Shown one piece after another: positions 58,363 to 64,000 of a stretch of DNA of 64,000 nucleotides; the stretch's first letter is position 1; the number at the start of each line of letters is the position of its first letter. The stretch is from NCBI RefSeq assembly GCF_014199335.1, contig NZ_JACIJI010000003.1, forward strand, positions 124,001-188,000. The letters are read 5' to 3'. The position numbers and the translations under genes are program-made. The stretch is from Stakelama sediminis. GTDB lineage: Bacteria; Pseudomonadota; Alphaproteobacteria; Sphingomonadales; Sphingomonadaceae. The notes beneath the pieces were generated by a model. That model ran no database searches, was not told the DNA's origin, and saw only the letters and a program-made list of their open reading frames with translations.

Positions 58363-59691
58363 ATGGCGCGCTTTACGTTCAAGCTTCCCGATATCGGCGA
58401 AGGCATTTCCGAGGCAGAGATCGTCGCCTGGCACGTCAAGGTCGGCGATACGGTCGAGGAGGATGCCCAGCTTGCCGACATGATGACCGACAAGGCGACC
58501 GTCGAGATGGAAAGCCCGGTTGCGGGCACCGTGCTCGAACTGGCAGGCGAGGTCGGAGACCAGATTCCAATCGGCTCCATGCTGGTGGTGATCGAAACCG
58601 AAGGCGAAATCGAAGACGCTTCCGACGAAGTAGCGGAACAGGTCGACGCCGAAATGCCGGGCACCGAGGAATCGGCACCGGCTAAAGCCGTCGCCACCAC
58701 TGCCGCGCAGGATGCAGCGATCCGCGCCGAGGCGAAGGAAAAAGACCTGCCTCCGCCGCCCGCGCATCAGCAGACCGACACGGAAATCCGTGCAGCGCAG
58801 GGGCAGCAGGCCCCGGCCCGACCGACGGATCACGCCGTCCTCGCTTCGCCTGCGGTGCGCAAGCGCGCGCAGGGTCTGGGTGTCGATCTGGCCGAGGTAA
58901 AGAGCGACGGCGATCGCGTGCGCCACGCCGATCTGGACGCCTATCTGCGCTATCAATCGGGACAGGGCTATCACGCCCCGCATGTCAGCCGTGCGCGCGA
59001 CGACGAAGCGATCAAGGTGATCGGGATGCGCCGCCGCATTGCCGAAAATATGGCGGCGTCCAAGCGCAGCATCCCGCACTTCACCTATGTCGATGAAATC
59101 GACGTGACCGAACTGGAGGCGATGCGCGCGGACCTGAACGCCCATCGCGGCAACCGGCCCAAGCTGACACTGTTGCCGCTGATGATCGTCGCGATCTGCC
59201 GCACGCTGCCCGACTTTCCGATGCTTAACGCCCGCTATGACGATGAAGGCGGCGTGGTGACGCGCCATGGCCGGGTGCATATGGGCATGGCCACGCAGAC
59301 CGATACCGGGCTGATGGTGCCCGTCATCCGCGATGCGCAGGACAGGAATGTCTGGCAGCTCGCCAGCGAGATCACGCGCCTTGCCGAAGCCGCGCGTACC
59401 GGCAAGGCGAAGTCGGAGGAGCTGTCGGGTTCCACCATCACCATTACCTCGCTCGGCCCGCTGGGCGGCATTGCCACGACGCCGGTCATCAACAAGCCCG
59501 AAGTCGCGATCATCGGTCCCAACAAGATCGTCGAACGGCCGGTGTTCGACGGCGATGATATTCGCCGGGCGAAGCTGATGAACCTGTCGATTTCCTGCGA
59601 CCATCGCGTCGTCGATGGCTGGGACGCGGCAAGCTATGTTCAGGCGCTGAAGAAACTCCTCGAAACGCCGGTGCTGCTGTTCGCGGACTGA
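58363..59691 (+). CDS. bkdB: Branched-chain 2-oxoacid dehydrogenase E2 (dihydrolipoyl acyltransferase)
   Basis: A 442-residue core subunit. One lipoyl domain (about residues 3-78) carries the lipoylated Lys44 in MTDKATVEME. An acidic and alanine/proline-rich linker leads to an E3-binding domain with LASPAVRKRAQGLGVDL. The catalytic acyltransferase domain ends with CDHRVVDGWDAA, whose histidine and aspartate are the active-site pair. No E3 (dihydrolipoamide dehydrogenase) gene follows, so E3 must come from another locus. It converges on the DUF3298 gene. Confidence 0.95.
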   Translation: MARFTFKLPDIGEGISEAEIVAWHVKVGDTVEEDAQLADMMTDKATVEMESPVAGTVLELAGEVGDQIPIGSMLVVIETEGEIEDASDEVAEQVDAEMPGTEESAPAKAVATTAAQDAAIRAEAKEKDLPPPPAHQQTDTEIRAAQGQQAPARPTDHAVLASPAVRKRAQGLGVDLAEVKSDGDRVRHADLDAYLRYQSGQGYHAPHVSRARDDEAIKVIGMRRRIAENMAASKRSIPHFTYVDEIDVTELEAMRADLNAHRGNRPKLTLLPLMIVAICRTLPDFPMLNARYDDEGGVVTRHGRVHMGMATQTDTGLMVPVIRDAQDRNVWQLASEITRLAEAARTGKAKSEELSGSTITITSLGPLGGIATTPVINKPEVAIIGPNKIVERPVFDGDDIRRAKLMNLSISCDHRVVDGWDAASYVQALKKLLETPVLLFAD

Positions 59692-59722
59692 ATCAGGTAC
59701 GGCACCGGCCCGCTAAACGAAT

Positions 59723-60565
59723 CTAGCCACCGGTTCCGGGAAAGGATGGCCGATAGCGTTTGGCGATATAGGGGATCATCGCCTTCGGAATCGGCAATTC
59801 GACGCGATAGTCGCCCTCCGCATAGGGACCGGCGACATAGGGCGGCACGATGAAATCGATCCGCCCGAATTTCCCGCCGACCGGATGGGTGAAAACCACC
59901 TCGATCCCATCGCCAAATGCGGGGCACGCGGTGAAATCGTCCACCGGCCCGGCATCCTTTTTCAGATCCGCGACCGCAACATTGCGTTTCTTCGCGCGCT
60001 GCCGGTCGAGTTGTGCGCAAAAGGCCGGATGCACCGTCGCCAGCGCTTTAGCGCGATGGGTGAACAGCGCGTCCAGCGGGATTTCATGGTTCTGCACCTT
60101 GTCCCAATAAAGCGTCTGATAGATCGGCATGCCGTGCGCGCCGCCGGTAAACTGATATCCCTCCGACTCCAGCACCAGCAGTTGCGGAAGGTCCGCCGCT
60201 ACCGACCAGTCGGTGCTGAACGAAAAGGGATAGCGCGGCGCATCGGCGGGCATGTCCTTGTCATAGTCGGCCCGTTCTTTCAGGATGCTTGCCTTACCCT
60301 TTTCCGCGCGGTCGCGCAGCATGTTGGCAAGGTCCGGAATGGCGGCAGCAGCAGCCGGAATCCTATAGTCGAACTCCAGCGCATCGGTCTTCTGCGAAAG
60401 CCTGATCGGCTGGGCTTTTACCGGTACGGCAGGGGCCGATCGGTTCGCCGCAACCGGCGCGGCGGCATTGGCCGTCGAAGCAGAATTGCTTGCAATTCCA
60501 GCGTCCGGGGACGGCGAGCAGGCGGTAACGGCCAGCGCCACCGCGAGAATCGGATAAAAGCGCAT
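59723..60565 (-). CDS. DUF4163/DUF3298 (RsiV-like) lipoprotein
   Basis: A 280-residue protein. The signal peptide ends in the lipobox VTAC with Cys16. An alanine-rich linker follows, then a domain with LEFDYRIPAA and, further on, YQFTGGAHGMPIYQTLYWD, the GGAH core of DUF3298. Such domains occur in RsiV-like proteins and PdaC-type enzymes and are often of unknown function. GGGAGCTC precedes the ATG at 60565. It is the last gene of the leftward run and starts 47 bases after the SDR stop. Confidence 0.8.
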   Translation of the reverse strand: MRFYPILAVALAVTACSPSPDAGIASNSASTANAAAPVAANRSAPAVPVKAQPIRLSQKTDALEFDYRIPAAAAAIPDLANMLRDRAEKGKASILKERADYDKDMPADAPRYPFSFSTDWSVAADLPQLLVLESEGYQFTGGAHGMPIYQTLYWDKVQNHEIPLDALFTHRAKALATVHPAFCAQLDRQRAKKRNVAVADLKKDAGPVDDFTACPAFGDGIEVVFTHPVGGKFGRIDFIVPPYVAGPYAEGDYRVELPIPKAMIPYIAKRYRPSFPGTGG

Positions 60566-60612
60566 ATGAGCTCCCAAATAGTCAGTTGCGTCACATCGCC
60601 GGCAAGCATCGA

Positions 60613-61395
60613 TCAGTTCCGGTCCTGCTGCAACTTTGCAACCGTCCGCCGCAACATACCGCGCGGTGCCAGCCGAGTGGAAAAAGCCATGACCCGGTTC
60701 ATCATCCCCGACACTCGCACCGCAGCATTGGCATCGAGCGCCGCCAGCCCGTCGCGTACCACCGTCGCGGCATCGCTGCCGAAGCGGTTGAATAACTCCG
60801 TGTTCCCCATCCCCGCAACGTCGGCGAATTCGGTGCGTGTCGGCCCCGGACACAGGGCTGAAACGCGGACACCCGCCCCCTTTACTTCCTCATGCAGCGC
60901 CTCGGAAAAGCTCAGCACGAATGCCTTGGTCGCATAATAGACCGCCATCCACGGCCCCGGCTGGAATGCTGCGGTGGAAGCGACATTCAAAATGCCGCCC
61001 GAACGCATCTGTACCATTCCCGGCAGCACCGCATGGCTCAACTCCATCAGCGCCCGGCAATTAAGATCGATCATTCGGGCAAGCCCGGCGCGATCCTGAT
61101 CGACGAATGCGCCGGCCGCCCCGAACCCGGCATTGTTGATCAGCAGATTGACCGACAGCTGCTGCTTGCCGATGGCAGCCATCAGCGTTTCGACCGCCCC
61201 TGCTTCCGACAGGTCAGCGGGAAACACCGACACCGCCACGCCGTGCGCAGCGCGCAACCGCTCGGCCAGCGCCTCCAGCCGTTCCACCCGCCGGGCGGTC
61301 AGTATCAGGTCGGTTCCGCGCGCCGCCAATGCTTCGGCAAAGCCTTCGCCCAGTCCCGCCGATGCTCCGGTAATCAGCGCTGTTTCGCGTGCCAT
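60613..61395 (-). CDS. Short-chain dehydrogenase/reductase
   Basis: A 260-residue classical-type SDR. The nucleotide-binding motif TGASAGLG is at residues 9-16, LLINNAGFG follows, and the catalytic tyrosine and lysine are in YYATKAF. An arginine pair after strand two (TARRVERLE) suggests NADP preference. The substrate is unknown; adjacency to an enoyl-CoA hydratase hints at lipid or acyl-CoA chemistry. It begins 12 bases after the hydratase stop codon, so the two are probably cotranscribed. Confidence 0.9.
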   Translation of the reverse strand: MARETALITGASAGLGEGFAEALAARGTDLILTARRVERLEALAERLRAAHGVAVSVFPADLSEAGAVETLMAAIGKQQLSVNLLINNAGFGAAGAFVDQDRAGLARMIDLNCRALMELSHAVLPGMVQMRSGGILNVASTAAFQPGPWMAVYYATKAFVLSFSEALHEEVKGAGVRVSALCPGPTRTEFADVAGMGNTELFNRFGSDAATVVRDGLAALDANAAVRVSGMMNRVMAFSTRLAPRGMLRRTVAKLQQDRN

Positions 61396-61407
61396 TTCAT
61401 ACCTCTC

Positions 61408-62205
61408 TCAATCGTCTGCGGGGTCAGCGAATGCGGGCGCGCGGCGTTCCATATTGGCGCGCACCGCTTCCATCTGATTCGGGGAATACATCAGTTTTGC
61501 CTGTTCATCGCTTTCCGATTGCAACAGCGCCGAAGCCGGTTCTTCCGGCATCCGGTTCGCCAATCGCTTGGCCGCACGCACCGCATCCGGGTTACGACCG
61601 GCAATCTGTGTCGCCAATGCCATTGCCTCGGCCAGCGGATCAGCGGCCAGCCGAGTGACGAAGCCCAGCTTTTCGGCTTCCGTCCCGTCAAATTCACGCG
61701 CGGTATAGATCAGCGCACGCAGATGATCGTCGCGCACCAGTCCGCGCCACAGCGCATAGCCCGCCATGTCGGGAACAATTCCCCATTTCATCTCCATGAT
61801 CGAAAAGCGGGTGTCGGGTGCGGCGATGCGGATATCCGCCCCTGAAAAAATCTGCAGACCGCCACCAAAGACGACGCCGTGCCCCGCCGCGATGACCGGC
61901 ACCGGCAAGCTGCGCCAGCCCCAGGCAACCTGCTGAAACAGATTAGCGATGCCATGGGTGCGCTCCCCCAAACCTGTAACCGGCGCACCGCCCGCCATGC
62001 TGGCCATGTCCAGCCCGGCACAGAAGCCGCGCCCCTCGCCCGAAAGCACAGCCACGCGCACATCCCGGCGCGTCCGTAGGTCCGCGATGACGGCAGCAAT
62101 CGCTTCGAACATTGCGGGGTCGAGCGCATTCAGCTTATCCGGCCGGTTCAGCCGGACATCGGCAATCCCGTCTGCAACCTGCAGGGTGACGCGTTGCGAA
62201 TCCAT
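61408..62205 (-). CDS. Enoyl-CoA hydratase/crotonase family protein
   Basis: A 265-residue crotonase-fold protein. LNRPDKLNALDPAMF, the oxyanion region EGRGFCAGLDMASM and the second segment GVVFGGGLQIFSGADIRIA are present. The position of the first catalytic glutamate of true hydratases cannot be assigned with certainty, because MKWGIVPDM occupies the usual place of the GLIP-type loop. GGAGGA precedes the ATG at 62205. The gene lies 26 bases after the regulator and 12 before the SDR. Confidence 0.88.
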   Translation of the reverse strand: MDSQRVTLQVADGIADVRLNRPDKLNALDPAMFEAIAAVIADLRTRRDVRVAVLSGEGRGFCAGLDMASMAGGAPVTGLGERTHGIANLFQQVAWGWRSLPVPVIAAGHGVVFGGGLQIFSGADIRIAAPDTRFSIMEMKWGIVPDMAGYALWRGLVRDDHLRALIYTAREFDGTEAEKLGFVTRLAADPLAEAMALATQIAGRNPDAVRAAKRLANRMPEEPASALLQSESDEQAKLMYSPNQMEAVRANMERRAPAFADPADD

Positions 62206-62231
62206 GGCGGTCCTCCGATTGTGCAGCCCCC

Positions 62232-62867
62232 TTATGCCGCGTTCGGAGGGGTGAGGCGATAGCCCTTGCCGGGAACGGTGTGCAGCATCGGTGCAGCAAA
62301 GCTGCGGTCCAGCCGTGCACGCAACCGCGACACATGCACCTGCACCACATTGGTACCGGGATCGAAGTCCAGCCGCCATATGTTTTTCAGCAGTTCGGCG
62401 CGGCTGACCGTTCGCCCCGCATGCTCCGCCAGATAGAGCAACAGCCGGTATTCGCGCGGAAGCAGGTCGAGCGACTTGCCGTCGCGCCGAACGCAAGCGT
62501 TCAGCCGGTCGATTTCGAGCGGCCCGATCCGCAGGCGATGTGCCTCCCCCCGGCGCAGCATCGCTGTCACCCGCGCGACAATTTCCAGCGGCTGTGTATC
62601 GGCAAGGACGGCGTCCTCCGCGCCGGCATCCAGCGCTTCGGCGATTGCGGCAGAATCGCAATTGCGCGACACCAGCATCACGGGACCATGCCAGCCCTGC
62701 GCCCGCACGCGTTCCAGATGACGGTTCACCGGCTCCTTTCCCGCCCAGTCCAGCAAGGCGGCCCGGATATCCCCGGACCGCTGATGCCACGGCGTGACGC
62801 GCACCCCGCGCGCAGCGAGCGCGTGCGTCAGAGCATCTCCCTCAATATCGCTCGCCACCCCGATCAT
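62232..62867 (-). CDS. OmpR-type winged-helix regulator with degenerate receiver
   Basis: A 211-residue protein laid out as a response regulator. The carboxy-terminal winged helix (about residues 112-207) is normal, with LLPREYRLLLYLAEHAGRTV and VVQVHVSRLRARLD. The amino-terminal receiver-like half is eroded: the acidic pair reads SDIEGD, a possible phosphate-acceptor Asp40 is in LLDWAG, and the conserved lysine of the KPF motif is replaced in LADTQP. It may therefore respond to something other than a kinase. No histidine-kinase gene is adjacent. Confidence 0.82.
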   Translation of the reverse strand: MIGVASDIEGDALTHALAARGVRVTPWHQRSGDIRAALLDWAGKEPVNRHLERVRAQGWHGPVMLVSRNCDSAAIAEALDAGAEDAVLADTQPLEIVARVTAMLRRGEAHRLRIGPLEIDRLNACVRRDGKSLDLLPREYRLLLYLAEHAGRTVSRAELLKNIWRLDFDPGTNVVQVHVSRLRARLDRSFAAPMLHTVPGKGYRLTPPNAA

Positions 62868-62891
62868 CCGCGTGGCAGGCTATCCCACCAA

Positions 62892-63824
62892 TCACGCCGC
62901 GCCAGCCGAACCGCCTCCATTTCGGAGCTTGTCGTGCAGCATTTCCAGATCCCGGCATGCGTTCTGCGCCACCAGCGCATCGGGATCGGCGGTCGCGCGG
63001 TCCAGCCACCGACCGGCGGCTTCCCCGTCCGCTTCCGCCGCAACGAGCGCACGCACTGCGGTCAGCCGCATCCGCGCGCTGGCATGGGAAAAGGCAAAGC
63101 GTTCAGCAAGATCGCGTCCATTGCCGTCCATTTGCGCGGCGATGGTCAGCAATACTTCGGACGCCGTGGTGGCCAATCCCGCCTCGATCCGGTTGCCGGC
63201 AATGTCGAAGCGATACTGATCGATCCAGGGCTGTTCGGGATCCTGCCCCAGAATATTGAGCGACACCGAAAACGCATCGGGCGGCAACTGGACATGCACG
63301 TCGCGGCGCATGCGATAGAGCATCAGCCGCCCCTCCTCCAGCCGCGAGCGTTCGATATAGCGCAGCCCCGCGGGCGATCCCGGCACCCCCGTCACTTGCT
63401 GCGCATCATATTCGAAATAGTCGCTCCAATAGCCCGGCCCCAGATAGCCGACGGTCAGGAACGGGAAATTATGATCGTGGGGGAGGTCGTAGAAAAAGGT
63501 TCGCGGCCCGCTCGCCCGAAAAACGGCATCGCCGCGCGCAGGCCAGAAATTCGCGCGCACCAGAAAACGTCCGTCCGGCGGGTGCAGGATCAATACCTGC
63601 GGGCCGTATCCACGTGCGCGTGCCGCATCGTCGCGCCGCTGTTTGAGTGCATCAATCGCCGCATCGGCCAGAAAGCTTCGGTTGCGACCCAGTCGGGCGA
63701 GCGACGGCCCCAGTGCTGCAAATGCGTCTTCGTCGCGCACGTCGATCCGGCTGGCGGCAAGCATGTCGACCAGTTCCGCCGGTTCGATCGCAGCCTGATC
63801 GCCCGGATCGATCAGGCGGGGCAT
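62892..63824 (-). CDS. Unrecognised protein with cupin-like core and HEAT-like tail
   Basis: A 310-residue soluble protein that I cannot name. Residues about 85-215 look like a jelly-roll: PHDHNFPFLTVGYLGPGYW offers an HXH metal pair and a following glycine turn as in cupins, and LPPDAFSVSLNILG resembles the second cupin strand pair but lacks its histidine. The last 80 residues are helical, with ARMRLTAVRALVAAEADG and NACRDLEML resembling HEAT repeats. A GGAGGAGG ribosome-binding site precedes the ATG. It overlaps the upstream partial gene by 13 bases and precedes the regulator by 24. Confidence 0.6.
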   Translation of the reverse strand: MPRLIDPGDQAAIEPAELVDMLAASRIDVRDEDAFAALGPSLARLGRNRSFLADAAIDALKQRRDDAARARGYGPQVLILHPPDGRFLVRANFWPARGDAVFRASGPRTFFYDLPHDHNFPFLTVGYLGPGYWSDYFEYDAQQVTGVPGSPAGLRYIERSRLEEGRLMLYRMRRDVHVQLPPDAFSVSLNILGQDPEQPWIDQYRFDIAGNRIEAGLATTASEVLLTIAAQMDGNGRDLAERFAFSHASARMRLTAVRALVAAEADGEAAGRWLDRATADPDALVAQNACRDLEMLHDKLRNGGGSAGAA

Positions 63825-64000
63825 GTCTGTGCCTCCTCCATGCGGCGTCGCTCCACCACGGCCAGCATGTGCGCGGCAGCCTTGCGAACCTCCGCATGGG
63901 CATCCGCCGCTGCCATTTCCCGCAACCGCGATTGTGCCGACAACGCATCGAGCGCAAGCCATTCGCGCATCGCTTCCCAGCGCAGAAAATGATGGCGGTG
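63812..64000 (-). CDS. Helical HEAT-like protein, 3' part
   Basis: The last 62 residues of a protein whose start lies beyond the window; the frame is open from 64000 to the TGA at 63812-63814. The segment LRWEAMREWLALDALSAQSR followed by a DAHAEVRKAAAHML stretch reads like a HEAT-type helical repeat, similar to the tail of the next gene. Its stop lies inside that gene, so the two are coupled. No function can be assigned from the fragment. Confidence 0.55.
   Translation of the reverse strand, partial: HRHHFLRWEAMREWLALDALSAQSRLREMAAADAHAEVRKAAAHMLAVVERRRMEEAQTCPA

Noticed and set aside
56962..59604. An 880-codon open frame antisense to the branched-chain dehydrogenase genes
   Set aside because: It lies wholly opposite three well-identified genes, has low-complexity His/Arg/Gly-rich content and no recognisable motif. 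Such frames arise from the GC-rich third codon positions of the true genes.

Overview
The window is GC-rich chromosomal DNA from an alphaproteobacterium, most likely a sphingomonad (Sphingomonadaceae). The evidence is the combination of gene families: a class I (archaeal-type) lysyl-tRNA synthetase, a plant-type glutamate-cysteine ligase, a CBP3-type ubiquinol-cytochrome c chaperone, a DUF1674/SDHAF4 protein, a TauE/Alph_Pro_TM pair, a CE15 esterase, a heparinase II/III protein and an NfrB-like glycosyltransferase. Genus cannot be fixed from the sequence alone. No transposase, integrase, prophage, CRISPR array or rRNA operon is visible. Coding density is high, and the longest gene-free gap is about 220 bases.

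Layout. 1-5.3 kb: the 3' end of tyrA faces an overlapping leftward unit ftsE-ftsX-ydcF-like-plsC, followed by a zinc-ribbon membrane protein, tRNA-Leu(GAG) and ppa. 5.3-12.7 kb: an M61 peptidase, an isoprenylcysteine-methyltransferase-like membrane protein, a DUF2975/XRE pair, a two-DTG aspartyl protease, gshA and rsmE. 12.8-23 kb: a stand-alone PilZ protein, ubiA, pmbA, a cysQ-like gene, an SDHAF4 gene, then htpX-rsmB-rpe-heparinase-purH. 23-31.6 kb: a DUF1036-like secreted protein, an sdhB without sdhCDA, a helicase-sixA-ClpP-like unit, a CE15 esterase, a thioesterase and an iron-type alcohol dehydrogenase. 31.8-39.5 kb: class I lysS, ppx, rlmE, rpoZ, a phospholipase D/cardiolipin synthase, yceD-CBP3, bamE and an RcnB-like protein with a basic heptad repeat.

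39.5-51.7 kb is the envelope-rich part. It holds pbpC with a 1916-residue alpha-2-macroglobulin, then an NfrB-like processive glycosyltransferase translationally coupled to a putative outer-membrane barrel (NfrA C-terminal-like), then TauE/SafE with its TIGR02186 partner. 51.9-59.7 kb: purA, an FAH-family hydrolase coupled to a lipoprotein trehalase, and the E1alpha-E1beta-E2 genes of a branched-chain 2-oxoacid dehydrogenase. 59.7-64 kb is a leftward run: a partial HEAT-like protein, a cupin-like/HEAT protein, an OmpR-type regulator with a degenerate receiver, an enoyl-CoA hydratase, an SDR and a DUF3298 lipoprotein.

Most content is housekeeping. The parts most worth a second look are the short NfrB/NfrA-like exopolysaccharide unit (47.5-50 kb), the right-edge regulator/cupin/HEAT cluster (61.4-64 kb), the DUF2975/XRE pair with direct repeats in front of it, and several structured intergenic elements. 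Three of these elements lie between convergent genes: an imperfect inverted repeat at 542-631, a three-way-junction-like fold at 39393-39463 and a 146-base element with 18-base terminal inverted repeats at 51698-51843. All functional calls are from reading the sequence and remembered family motifs; no database search was run.
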